64,000 nucleotides of DNA from Brevundimonas sp. PAMC22021 (GTDB lineage Bacteria; Pseudomonadota; Alphaproteobacteria; Caulobacterales; Caulobacteraceae): contig NZ_CP080376.1 in NCBI RefSeq assembly GCF_019443405.1, forward strand, positions 682,001-746,000. Direction: 5' to 3'. A model generated the notes under the pieces. The model had not been told where the DNA came from. It saw only the letters and a program-made list of their open reading frames with translations, and did no database searches. Position 1 is the stretch's first letter, and each line of letters begins with the position of its first letter. Position numbers and translations under genes: made by a program. Shown in pieces: positions 15,800 through 23,494 of the stretch.

Positions 15800-17428
15800 T
15801 CAGGCGACGGCGCGGCCCGCCTGCGCCTTAGGGTCGGCTTGGGAACCGGCCTGGCCGGCGGACATGGCGGCGTTCATGGCCATGCGCAGGCGCTCGGGCT
15901 TGATCGGCTTTTCCACCACCGCGGCCATGCCGATCGCCAAGTAGCGGCGGGCGTCTTCCGGATCGGCGTTGGCGGTCAGGGCGACGATGGGCACGGATCC
16001 GACCGGAGCGTCCAGCGCGCGGATGGCCTGGGTGGCCTGTACGCCGTCCATGCGCGGCATCTTGATGTCCATCAGCACCAGGTCGAACGGACGCTCCTGC
16101 ACGGCGGCCAAAGCCTCCAGCCCGTCCTCGGCCAATTCAGAGGTGCAGCCGAACATTTCGCACAAGGCCTGGGCCACCACGCGATTGGTGGCGTTGTCGT
16201 CGACGATCAGGACGTGCGGGCTGGACTGCAGGTCGAGCTCGGTCAGGTCGGAGACGTTCGAGGGCGCGGCCTCTTCGATATGAACGCGCTCGGCGTCCAG
16301 TTCAAAGGCGAAGGTGGCGCCGCTGCCGGCGTTGTTCTCGGCCCAGATGCGGCCGCCCATGCGTTCGGTGATCTGGCGGCAGATCGACAGGCCAAGGCCG
16401 GCGCCGTCGGGACCCGAGCCGTGGACGAAGGGCTCGAAAATGACATCGACGCGCTCGTCATCAAGGCCGGGGCCGTTGTCGCGCACGCGCCCTTCCATCC
16501 GGATGCGGCCATCGTGGGCCGTCGCCCGCAGGCTGGCCTCGACCACGCCGTTGCGGGCGAATTTCAGCGCGTTGGAAATCAGGTTGTTGAACACCTGCTT
16601 GACGCGCACGTCGTCGATCTCGGCGGACAGCTCGGTGTCCCCCTCGTAGCCGACCAGCAGGGTGACGCCGTCCTGCGAGGCGCGCGGCTCCCACAGCGCC
16701 TGGATGTCGTCCATCAGCGCGCGCAGAGGCGTGGGACGCAGCGACAGCTCCAGCTCGCCCGCTTCGGCCTTGGACAGATCCAGCGCGTCCTGAAGGATCC
16801 GCAGCAGGGTTTCGGAGGAATCGACAATGGTCTGGACGTGCGCCTGGGCGGCGTCGTTCAGGGGCTGACGGCGCAGCAGCTCGGCCACGGCCAGCACGCC
16901 GTTCATGGGTGTGCGCAGTTCGTGGCTCATGATCGCCAGGAACTGGCTCTTGGCGCGCGCGGCGGTCAGGGCCTGGGTCCGGACGTCGGTCAGCACCACC
17001 GCCTGCTCGGCGATCTCGCGGCTCTGGCGCTTGTGCCGCTCGTTGATGGCGCGCAGCAGGGTGGCGGCCGTGCCCACCCCTTCATAGAGGCCGTTGCGGG
17101 TGACGATGAAGCCGCGGAACAGATCAGAGGGGCCGCCTCTGAGCAGGATGTCGCAGAAGTCGTCGGTCTCGAGGCCCGCCTCGACCACCACCGGTTCGGC
17201 GTCCATGACGTGGACGATCGAGCGGCCGCTGTAGAGCGCCTGGCCGAAAGGGCTGGCCATCTTCAGAAGAAAGGCCGTGCGTTCGATCAGACCGACAGGT
17301 CGGCCGTTGTCGACGATCGGCAGGACCAGAATATCCGGTTCGCGCACGAAACGGGCGAAGACCTCGGCGCCAGATGCGCCCGGTGTCACCGCTTCCGGTC
17401 GTTCAACTAGGGTCTCAATGGTCGGCAT
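15800..17428 (-). CDS. Hybrid sensor histidine kinase with N-terminal CBS-like input region
   Basis: A 542-residue cytoplasmic hybrid kinase. Residues about 1-125 look like a CBS-type module (DILVLPIVDNGRPVGLIER and GFIVTRNGLYEGVGT). A helical linker leads to a HisKA domain with SHELRTPMNG near residue 168, then a HATPase domain (NNLISNALKFA, RDNGPGLDD, GAGLGLSICRQI) and a C-terminal receiver (VLIVDDNATN, phospho-acceptor in LMDIKMPRMDG, and EKPIKP). There are no membrane segments. It ends a few bases from the IS5 element and diverges from queC, 191 nt away. Confidence 0.92.
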   Translation of the reverse strand: MPTIETLVERPEAVTPGASGAEVFARFVREPDILVLPIVDNGRPVGLIERTAFLLKMASPFGQALYSGRSIVHVMDAEPVVVEAGLETDDFCDILLRGGPSDLFRGFIVTRNGLYEGVGTAATLLRAINERHKRQSREIAEQAVVLTDVRTQALTAARAKSQFLAIMSHELRTPMNGVLAVAELLRRQPLNDAAQAHVQTIVDSSETLLRILQDALDLSKAEAGELELSLRPTPLRALMDDIQALWEPRASQDGVTLLVGYEGDTELSAEIDDVRVKQVFNNLISNALKFARNGVVEASLRATAHDGRIRMEGRVRDNGPGLDDERVDVIFEPFVHGSGPDGAGLGLSICRQITERMGGRIWAENNAGSGATFAFELDAERVHIEEAAPSNVSDLTELDLQSSPHVLIVDDNATNRVVAQALCEMFGCTSELAEDGLEALAAVQERPFDLVLMDIKMPRMDGVQATQAIRALDAPVGSVPIVALTANADPEDARRYLAIGMAAVVEKPIKPERLRMAMNAAMSAGQAGSQADPKAQAGRAVA

Positions 17429-17619
17429 ACTGGCCGGGGACTCCGTTACGAGCCTCGATTCTGCCCGACAACGGTTTGCAGAAGGGTTAATCCCTTCGCC
17501 TTTGACACCTTGCCGCCGTTTTTGCGCTGGTTTTCCGTGTGGTGTAAGAGATCGTCCGCCGTTCGTTCGGCCCCATCCTTTTTTGCATGCGCGCGGCCGT
17601 GGCCGACCGCAGGTTTGTC

Positions 17620-18333
17620 ATGAGCGATATCCAGACCTCGACCTCCGCACTTGTGCTGTTTTCCGGCGGACAGGACAGCGCGACCTGCCTCGCCTGGGCG
17701 CTGGAGCGGTTCGACCGGGTAGAGACGGTGGGCTTCGACTATGGGCAGCGCCACGCCGTGGAGATGCAGGCGCGGCAGGCGGTGCGACAGGGGATGAAGA
17801 CAGCCCTGCCGGCGGTGGCCGGACGCCTCGGCGGCGATCATGTGGTGGATCTGACCGGCTATGGCCGCATCGCCGAGAGCGCCCTGACGGCCGATCGCAA
17901 GATCGAGATGGACGCGCGCGGCCTCCCGACGACCTTCGTGCCGGGGCGCAACCTGATCTTCCTGGTCGCGGCGGCGGCGCTGGCGGACCGGCGCGGGCTG
18001 GAGGTCCTGGTCGGCGGCATGTGCGAGACGGACTATTCCGGCTATCCCGACTGTCGCCACGAGACGATGCAGGCGATGGCGCGGGCGCTGTCGTTGGGGC
18101 TGGACAAGCCGGTCGTGGTCGAAACGCCGCTGATGTGGCTGACGAAGGCCGAGACCTGGGCGCTGGCCGACCGGATCGGCGGGGCGGCGCTGGTGGAACT
18201 GATCTTGGAGGACAGCCACACCTGCTACCTGGGCGACCGGACGCATCGACACGCCTGGGGCTATGGCTGCGGCGACTGCCCGGCCTGCGAACTGCGCGCG
18301 GCGGGCTATGCAGAATGGGTCGCATCGGCGTGA
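17620..18333 (+). CDS. queC: 7-cyano-7-deazaguanine synthase (QueC)
   Basis: A 237-residue enzyme that converts 7-carboxy-7-deazaguanine to preQ0 with ATP and ammonia. The PP-loop is [16 protein letters not shown] at the N-terminus. [23 protein letters not shown] and [11 protein letters not shown] follow. The Zn site is the C-terminal cysteine cluster in SHTCYLGD and [16 protein letters not shown] at 17620 is preferred over one 11 codons upstream because the family begins here and AGG lies 7 nt before. It leads the queC-queE-queD operon. Confidence 0.96.
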   Translation: MSDIQTSTSALVLFSGGQDSATCLAWALERFDRVETVGFDYGQRHAVEMQARQAVRQGMKTALPAVAGRLGGDHVVDLTGYGRIAESALTADRKIEMDARGLPTTFVPGRNLIFLVAAAALADRRGLEVLVGGMCETDYSGYPDCRHETMQAMARALSLGLDKPVVVETPLMWLTKAETWALADRIGGAALVELILEDSHTCYLGDRTHRHAWGYGCGDCPACELRAAGYAEWVASA

Positions 18334-18965
18334 CCTATTCGGCCAAGGAAGTGTTCCTGACGGTGCAGGGGGAGGGCGGGCAGGCCGGGCGACCGGCCGT
18401 GTTCCTGCGTTTCGCCGGCTGCAATCTGTGGAGCGGGCGCGAGCAGGACCGGGCGAGCGCGGTGTGCACCTTCTGCGACACCGATTTCGTCGGGGTGAAC
18501 GGGGATGGCGGGGGCAAGTTCGCCACGGCGGACGGGCTGGCGGACCATGTCGCGTCGATGTGGCGGGGGCGCGAGGGCGATCCCCGGCTGGTGGTCTGCA
18601 CCGGGGGCGAGCCGCTGTTGCAGCTGGACGCACAGCTGATCGCGGCCCTGCACGCGCGCGGCTTCGAGATCGCCATCGAGTCCAACGGTACGCTGGAGGC
18701 GCCGGACGGGATCGACTGGATCTGCATCAGCCCCAAGGCGTCCGCGCCGGTGGTGCAAATGCGCGGTCAGGAGCTGAAGCTGGTCTATCCCCAGGTCGCC
18801 GCCATGCCCGAGCGGTTCGAGCACCTGCCGTTCGAGCGGTTCTGGCTGCAGCCGATGGACGGTCCCGACCAGGCGGCCAACACCGCCGCCGCCCTCGAAT
18901 ACTGCCTGACCCATCCCCAGTGGCGCCTGAGCGTTCAGACCCATAAGTATATCGGCGTGCGTTGA
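18330..18965 (+). CDS. queE: 7-carboxy-7-deazaguanine synthase (QueE), radical SAM
   Basis: A 211-residue radical SAM enzyme that makes the 7-deazaguanine core from carboxytetrahydropterin. The cluster ligands follow the CX14CX2C variant ([20 protein letters not shown]), as in Burkholderia-type QueE. Also present are [29 protein letters not shown] and ESNGT. GTG at 18330 overlaps the queC stop (GTGA), favouring coupled translation; an in-frame ATG at 18315 is an alternative. Its TGA overlaps the ATG of queD. Confidence 0.94.
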   Translation: MTYSAKEVFLTVQGEGGQAGRPAVFLRFAGCNLWSGREQDRASAVCTFCDTDFVGVNGDGGGKFATADGLADHVASMWRGREGDPRLVVCTGGEPLLQLDAQLIAALHARGFEIAIESNGTLEAPDGIDWICISPKASAPVVQMRGQELKLVYPQVAAMPERFEHLPFERFWLQPMDGPDQAANTAAALEYCLTHPQWRLSVQTHKYIGVR

Positions 18966-19333
18966 TGCCCTTTTTCGAGATCACCAAACAGGCGACGTTC
19001 GACGCCGCACACCATTTCCCGAACGAGCCGGAAGGCAGCATCTATCGCCGCATCCACGGCCACTCCTTCACCGTCGAGGCCACCGTGCGGTCAGAGACGC
19101 TGGACCCGGAACATGGCTGGGTGGCGGACCTGGGCGCGCTGGATCGTGCGCTGAAGGCCGCGGCGGAGGAGCTGGACCACGGCCTGTTGAACGAGCATCC
19201 GGGGCTGGAACTGCCGAGCCTGGAGAACCTGTGCCTGTGGTTCGTGCGCCGATTGCAGCCCGAGTGGCCGGGTCTGGCGCGCATCCAGGTGGCCCGGCCG
19301 ACCATCAACGAGCGTTGCGTGCTGTCCTTATGA
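18965..19333 (+). CDS. queD: 6-carboxy-5,6,7,8-tetrahydropterin synthase-like protein (QueD)
   Basis: A 122-residue member of the PTPS/QueD family, which converts dihydroneopterin triphosphate to carboxytetrahydropterin. The Zn ligands are visible: His in FDAAHHFP and the pair in RIHGHSF. ELDHGLLNEH supplies the Asp-His pair. In canonical QueD a catalytic Cys lies just before the second His motif (KCGRLHGH); here the same place reads IYRRIHGH, with Tyr. The tail RPTINERCVL also differs from the usual Glu-containing end. It is the last gene of queCED. Confidence 0.88.
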   Translation: MPFFEITKQATFDAAHHFPNEPEGSIYRRIHGHSFTVEATVRSETLDPEHGWVADLGALDRALKAAAEELDHGLLNEHPGLELPSLENLCLWFVRRLQPEWPGLARIQVARPTINERCVLSL

Positions 19334-19349
19334 GCCGCGTCGCGCGCTT

Positions 19350-20042
19350 CTAGGCGTCCAACCAGTCGAGCAGCGCTCGGTTCACGGCGTCCGGCTGTTC
19401 CAGCGTGGAGGCGTGACCGCTGTCCGCGATGACGACGAGCCGGGCGCCCGGGATGGCGGCGGCCATTTCCTCGGCGCGATCCGGCGGGGTCAGCAGGTCG
19501 CGGTCGCCGACCATGACGGTGGTCGGAACGGTGATGGCGGGAAGATGCGGGCGCGAGTCGATGCGGCCGATGATCGCCGCCTGCTGGCGCGCAAAAGCCT
19601 CGACGCCGACGCTCAGTCCCATGCGGACGTGGGTCTCGATCAGGGCGGCGTCCGCGCGGTGATCCGGATGCAGCAGGTTGGGCGTGCTCTGGCGCAGTAC
19701 GGGCTCGAAGCCGCCGCTGCGCGCCTGGGCGACGGAGGCGCGGCGCAGACGGCTCATCTCGGGCGTGTCCGGCCGGGCGGTGGTGTCGATCAGCGCCAGC
19801 TTCAGCACCCGCTCCGGCCCCTGACGCAGGATTTCGAGGCTGACGTAGCCGCCCATCGACACGCCGCCCAGGGCGAAGCGCGGCGGCGCCTCGTGCAGGA
19901 TCGCGGCGGCGATCTCGGCCATCGTTTCTCCTGACAGGGTGGAGGCGATGGTGACCGGACCACGCGGCCAAAGGGCGGGGATCTGAGGCGCGAACAGTTC
20001 GGCGGTGCAGGCCAGGCCGGGGATCAGCAGGATCGGGCTCAT
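19350..20042 (-). CDS. Alpha/beta hydrolase
   Basis: A 230-residue alpha/beta-hydrolase. It starts MSPILLIPGLACTAELFAPQ (HG-type oxyanion loop replaced by PGLAC), has the nucleophile elbow GGVSMGGYVSLE and, near the C-terminus, VMVGDRDLLTPP (acid) and ADSGHASTLEQP (catalytic His). This layout is typical of small esterases and of MhpC/BioH-like enzymes. The substrate is unknown. It lies convergent to queD and downstream of a small lipoprotein gene on the same strand. Confidence 0.82.
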   Translation of the reverse strand: MSPILLIPGLACTAELFAPQIPALWPRGPVTIASTLSGETMAEIAAAILHEAPPRFALGGVSMGGYVSLEILRQGPERVLKLALIDTTARPDTPEMSRLRRASVAQARSGGFEPVLRQSTPNLLHPDHRADAALIETHVRMGLSVGVEAFARQQAAIIGRIDSRPHLPAITVPTTVMVGDRDLLTPPDRAEEMAAAIPGARLVVIADSGHASTLEQPDAVNRALLDWLDA

Positions 20043-20061
20043 GGCAGAGAAGCCGGCCGTC

Positions 20062-20337
20062 TCAGCAGCGCTTGTCCTGGCGTTGACGCTGCTCGCAGCG
20101 GCGTTGCTCGCGATCCCATTCGCGCTGTTCGCGTTCGCGGCGCAGCCGGGTTTCCTCGTCGGAGGTGGTGACGGCGTCGACGCCCGCGCCGACCACCGAG
20201 CCTGCGGCCTTAGCCGTGCCGCCGACGACGGCCGCCGTGCCTCCGACGACCGCACCGACCAGGCAGCCCTGAAGCATCAGGGCCGATCCAAGAACAAGCG
20301 CCAGGGCGGCGGCGCGGCGGGGCAGGCGAGCGGTCAT
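20062..20337 (-). CDS. Small lipoprotein with glycine-zipper and charged tail
   Basis: A 91-residue lipoprotein. The signal peptide MTARLPRRAAALALVLGSALMLQGC ends in the lipobox LQGC. Then comes a glycine-rich stretch LVGAVVGGTAAVVGGTAKAAGSVVGAG and a highly charged helical tail (RLRREREQREWDREQRRCEQRQRQ). ATG at 20337 is used; earlier in-frame ATGs precede the signal peptide. Similar short lipoproteins are common in Caulobacterales; function unknown. Confidence 0.7.
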   Translation of the reverse strand: MTARLPRRAAALALVLGSALMLQGCLVGAVVGGTAAVVGGTAKAAGSVVGAGVDAVTTSDEETRLRREREQREWDREQRRCEQRQRQDKRC

Positions 20338-20428
20338 GGCGGCGTCTCCGGATGGCGAATGCAGCCTGCCCGCATAATGGTGAATGGAGGCTGACTTCGG
20401 GCGGTCGGCGGCTTCTGCGGCCTTGCGA

Positions 20429-21670
20429 TCAGGCGCGGACGGGCGCGGTGCTCGAAATGAAGCCGCCGCCCAGCAGGCGGTCAGGATCGACCGGATCGTA
20501 GAGGGCGCAGGCCTGTCCCGGGGCGACGCCTTCTTCGCCTTCGTCAAAGACGACGGAAACCGCGCCGTCGATCATGGCCAGGCGCGCGGGCGAGGGCTGG
20601 CGCGTCGAGCGAACACGGGCCAGGACCGGCAGGCCGGCAACGGCTGCGGCCGCGATGGACGGCTGGTCGCCCAGCCAGTTGGTTTCCTCCAGCACGAGAC
20701 TGGCGGTCAGCAGGGCCTCGCGCGGGCCGACGACGACGCGGCGCGCCTCAGGCTCCAGCCGCACCACGAACAGGGGCTCGCCCACCGCGACGTTCAGGCC
20801 CCGGCGCTGGCCGATGGTGTAGTCGGTGATGCCTCCATGTCGGCCCAGAACGCGGCCGTCCATGTGCACGATCTCGCCGCCTTCGCGCCCCTGCGGCCGC
20901 AGCCGATCGATCAGGGTGCGGTAGTCGCCGGACGGAACAAAGCAGATGTCCTGGCTGTCCGGCTTGGCGGCGATGCGCAGGCCAAGCTCGGCCGCGATGC
21001 CGCGCACCTGGGGCTTCTCCAGGTCGGCGAGGGGGAAACGGAGGTAGTCCAGCTGATCCGGCGTGGTGGCGAACAAGAAGTAGGACTGGTCGCGCGAGTG
21101 ATCGATCGCCTTGCGCATCTGGCTGCGGCCGTCCGGACCCACGGCGCGGCGGACGTAGTGACCGGTGGCCATGGCCTCGGCGCCCAGATCGCGCGCGACA
21201 TCGAGCAGGTCGCGGAACTTCACCGTCTGATTGCAACGGATGCAGGGGACCGGCGTCTGGCCCCTCAGATAGCTGTCGGCGAACTGGTCGATAACCGCGT
21301 CGCGGAAGCGACTTTCGTAGTCCAGGACGTAGTGAGGGATGCCGATGGTCTCGGCGGCCAGGCGGGCGTCGTGGATGTCCTGCCCCGCGCAGCAGGCGCC
21401 CTTCTTCTTCAGCGCGGCGCCGTGGTCGTAGAGCTGCAGTGTGACGCCGACGACGTCATAGCCGGCCTTGTGCAGCAGGGCGGCGACCACGGTGGAGTCC
21501 ACTCCGCCGGACATGGCCGCCACGATGCGCGCCCCGACCGGCAGGCCCACGGCCGCGCGCGCCTGCTCGATCGCCGCATCCATGTCGGCCTGAGACGACA
21601 TGGGCGCGATGGTCGGCACGGGGCAGACGGGTTCGGCGAGGGCCGAGAGGGAGGCGGTCATGGCCGCCAT
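20429..21670 (-). CDS. mnmA: tRNA-specific 2-thiouridylase (MnmA)
   Basis: A 413-residue enzyme that thiolates U34 of tRNA-Lys, -Glu and -Gln. The PP-loop is [17 protein letters not shown]. The two catalytic cysteines are in [14 protein letters not shown] and [14 protein letters not shown]. Further family stretches are [23 protein letters not shown] and [21 protein letters not shown]. The start is uncertain within the first 25 residues (ATGs at 21670, 21661 and 21601). The target tRNA-Lys(TTT) is encoded at 1259-1335. Confidence 0.95.
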   Translation of the reverse strand: MAAMTASLSALAEPVCPVPTIAPMSSQADMDAAIEQARAAVGLPVGARIVAAMSGGVDSTVVAALLHKAGYDVVGVTLQLYDHGAALKKKGACCAGQDIHDARLAAETIGIPHYVLDYESRFRDAVIDQFADSYLRGQTPVPCIRCNQTVKFRDLLDVARDLGAEAMATGHYVRRAVGPDGRSQMRKAIDHSRDQSYFLFATTPDQLDYLRFPLADLEKPQVRGIAAELGLRIAAKPDSQDICFVPSGDYRTLIDRLRPQGREGGEIVHMDGRVLGRHGGITDYTIGQRRGLNVAVGEPLFVVRLEPEARRVVVGPREALLTASLVLEETNWLGDQPSIAAAAVAGLPVLARVRSTRQPSPARLAMIDGAVSVVFDEGEEGVAPGQACALYDPVDPDRLLGGGFISSTAPVRA

Positions 21671-21716
21671 ATAGGCCGATCGCCGGCGGTTTTCGAGCCG
21701 CCGGCGCCATTCACGA

Positions 21717-22463
21717 TCAGTGCGCCCCGTTCACCATCCCGAAGACCTCGGCGTACTGGCCGCGGCCCTCCGCGCCGGACAGGAACTGCACGCGCTGGAC
21801 CAGCACCTCGTCGTGACCGGCCTCAAACAGGTCGACGCTCTCGGTGGTGAAATCGGCCAAGGGCATGGAGTTGGGGTTCTCGGCGTGGCCGGGCATCAGA
21901 TCGGTGGCCACCGCCGGCGGCGCCCACTCGATGACGCGGACTGCGGTGTCCTTCAGTTGATGGCGCAGCGATTGGCTCCAGGAGTGGATCGCCGCCTTGG
22001 TAGCGCTGTAGGTCGGCGTCGCCGCCAGGGGCACGAACGCGAGCCCGGAGGAGACGGTGACGATGCTCGCGGAGGGCTTGCTCAGCAGATGCGGGAGCAG
22101 CGCGGCCGTGAGGCGAATGGGCCCCAGCAGGTTGGTCGCGACCGTGTCGTCGACGACGGCGAGGTCGAACGCGCCGGCGGAGACGTTCTCCGCCTTCATG
22201 ATCCCGGCGTTGTGAACCACGACGTTCAGGTCGGGATGGGCGGCGGTGACGCGGGCCGAGAAGGCGGCGATGTCGGCGGCGTCGGCGACGTCGAGCACCT
22301 CATAGGCCATGCCGGGGTTGGCGGCGGCGACCTCGGCCAGAGCGGCCTCGCGGCGACCGGCGATGATGACCTTGGCGCCCCTGGCGTGGATCGCCTCGGC
22401 GAAGGCCCGACCGATGCCGGAGCCGCCGCCGGTGATCAGGATGGTGTCTTGAGCGATGTTCAT
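21717..22463 (-). CDS. Short-chain dehydrogenase (DltE-like SDR)
   Basis: A 248-residue classical SDR with the cofactor motif [11 protein letters not shown] at residues 11-21, NAGIMK, the catalytic Ser in [10 protein letters not shown] and the YSATK active site. The C-terminal part ([15 protein letters not shown]) resembles DltE-type oxidoreductases. The substrate is unknown. It is divergent from a HxlR-type regulator with about 100 nt between, the usual arrangement of regulator and target. Confidence 0.85.
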   Translation of the reverse strand: MNIAQDTILITGGGSGIGRAFAEAIHARGAKVIIAGRREAALAEVAAANPGMAYEVLDVADAADIAAFSARVTAAHPDLNVVVHNAGIMKAENVSAGAFDLAVVDDTVATNLLGPIRLTAALLPHLLSKPSASIVTVSSGLAFVPLAATPTYSATKAAIHSWSQSLRHQLKDTAVRVIEWAPPAVATDLMPGHAENPNSMPLADFTTESVDLFEAGHDEVLVQRVQFLSGAEGRGQYAEVFGMVNGAH

Positions 22464-22545
22464 GATGCGCTTTCTTCGGCTTGCCTGCGATGCACACGGA
22501 GATAGAAGAGCCGCTGACGATCAGGAAGAAGGCACCGGATCGTGA

Positions 22546-22555
22546 GGTACTTACC
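22546..22555. promoter_or_regulatory. Candidate HxlR operator GGTACTTACC
   Basis: A short inverted repeat GGTA-CT-TACC lies in the gap between the divergent SDR and HxlR genes, 12 nt before the regulator start. HxlR-type regulators commonly bind such TAC-rich palindromes in their own divergent promoters. Read by eye; no second copy was found in the gap. Confidence 0.45.
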
Positions 22556-22567
22556 AAAAGGGAAGAA

Positions 22568-22978
22568 ATGGCGATGACGGCCCCCGAGCCTCTCTGCGCG
22601 CCCGAATATCCGCCGGTGGATCCCCGCGTTGAGGCGCTGGTCAACCAGGTGATCGGCCGGGTCGCGGACAAGTGGACCATGATCGTGCTGGACGTCCTGG
22701 CCGAGAACGGGGAACTGCGCTTCACCCGCATCGCCGCCCTGTCCGGCGGCGTCAGCCAGAAGATGCTGACGCAGACGCTGCGTCAGATGGAGCGCGACGG
22801 ACTGGTGGTGCGCACGGTCCATCCCGTGATCCCGCCCAAGGTCGAGTATCGGCTGACGGATCTGGGCTTCAGCCTGGCCGAGGCTTTTTGCGGCGTCTGG
22901 ACCTGGGCCGAGACGCACCTGGACCGCATTGAGGCAGCGCGACAGACGTTCGACGCCGCGCGCGCGGCCGCGCGCTGA
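22568..22978 (+). CDS. HxlR-family winged-helix transcriptional regulator
   Basis: About 136 residues with the HxlR pattern: VNQVIGRVADKWTMIVLDVLAENGELRFTRIAALSGGVSQKMLTQTLRQMERDGLVVRTVHPVIPPKVEYRLTDLG. Members act as dimers and often sense quinones, aldehydes or redox stress through cysteines. AAAAGGGAAG precedes two in-frame ATGs (22568 and 22574), and either could be used. It probably controls the divergent SDR gene through the palindrome at 22546. Confidence 0.88.
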   Translation: MAMTAPEPLCAPEYPPVDPRVEALVNQVIGRVADKWTMIVLDVLAENGELRFTRIAALSGGVSQKMLTQTLRQMERDGLVVRTVHPVIPPKVEYRLTDLGFSLAEAFCGVWTWAETHLDRIEAARQTFDAARAAAR

Positions 22979-22987
22979 ATACGACAA

Positions 22988-23015
22988 CGGCCGCCTCCGT
23001 CGCCGGAAGCGGCCG
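22988..23015. terminator. Hairpin between convergent hxlR-like gene and sciP
   Basis: CGGCCGC (22988-22994) pairs with GCGGCCG (23009-23015). The T-run is poor on both strands, so termination is plausible but not strong. It lies between two convergent genes. Confidence 0.4.
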
Positions 23016-23040
23016 TGTTGGTCGTAAGGCGCCTGGGACC

Positions 23041-23325
23041 TTAAGAGCGGTAGCTCTGGATCCGCGTGGTGCGCAGGCCCTGCATGCCCCATTTGTCGAT
23101 GGCCTTCTGCCAGGCGACGAACTCTTCGGCGGTCAGGCGGTAGCGCGCCAGGGCGTCCTCCAGGCTGATCAGGCCGCCGCGGACGGCCGCCACGACCTCG
23201 GCCTTGCGCCGGATCACCCATCGGTCTGTGTTGGCCGGAGGCAGGTCGGCCAGCGTCAGGGCCGAGCCCGTCGGGCCAACCACATATTGTTCGCCTTTGC
23301 TGTTCAGGCGTCGCTCTTGCAACAT
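23041..23325 (-). CDS. sciP: SciP, CtrA activity inhibitor (DUF1153)
   Basis: A 94-residue helix-turn-helix protein: NSKGEQYVVGPTGSALTLADLPP, then RWVIRRKAEVVAAVRGGLISLEDALARYRLTAEEFVAWQ. This is the DUF1153 signature of SciP. In Caulobacter crescentus SciP binds CtrA and blocks transcription of CtrA-dependent genes in swarmer cells, and sciP is itself CtrA-activated. A CtrA-type box lies 52 nt upstream (23377-23391). Its place next to flgE/flgD/fliK matches the arrangement I recall for Caulobacter. Confidence 0.93.
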   Translation of the reverse strand: MLQERRLNSKGEQYVVGPTGSALTLADLPPANTDRWVIRRKAEVVAAVRGGLISLEDALARYRLTAEEFVAWQKAIDKWGMQGLRTTRIQSYRS

Positions 23326-23376
23326 GGGCTTATGCCTCTTCCATCACCGTACTGCGGTGAAGGTAGGACCCCGCGG

Positions 23377-23391
23377 CTAAAGGCCGTTTAA
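23377..23391 (-). promoter_or_regulatory. CtrA-type box upstream of sciP
   Basis: On the minus strand TTAA-ACGGCCT-TTAG matches the CtrA consensus TTAA-N7-TTAA with one mismatch, 52 nt before the sciP start. This supports direct CtrA control, as established for sciP in Caulobacter. Confidence 0.6.
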
Positions 23392-23494
23392 GCGTCGTGG
23401 TGAAGGAAGGAATAATCCGTTCCCGCACGTTAACGAACGCGAAGTCCCGCTTTGGGCTACGATTCATTGAGGCTAACGATTACTTGACGGAAGA

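Noticed and set aside
15839..17410. Plus-strand open frame across the hybrid kinase
   Set aside because: Gly/His/Gln-rich shadow of the kinase gene on the other strand.
17502..17530. TTGACA-like -35 element upstream of queC
   Set aside because: No acceptable -10 sequence follows at 16-18 nt, so a promoter could not be supported.
23461..23480. Possible further copy of the GTTCAT..GCTGAAC motif between flgE and sciP
   Set aside because: GATTCATTGAGGCTAACG is one base short and loses the inverted symmetry.
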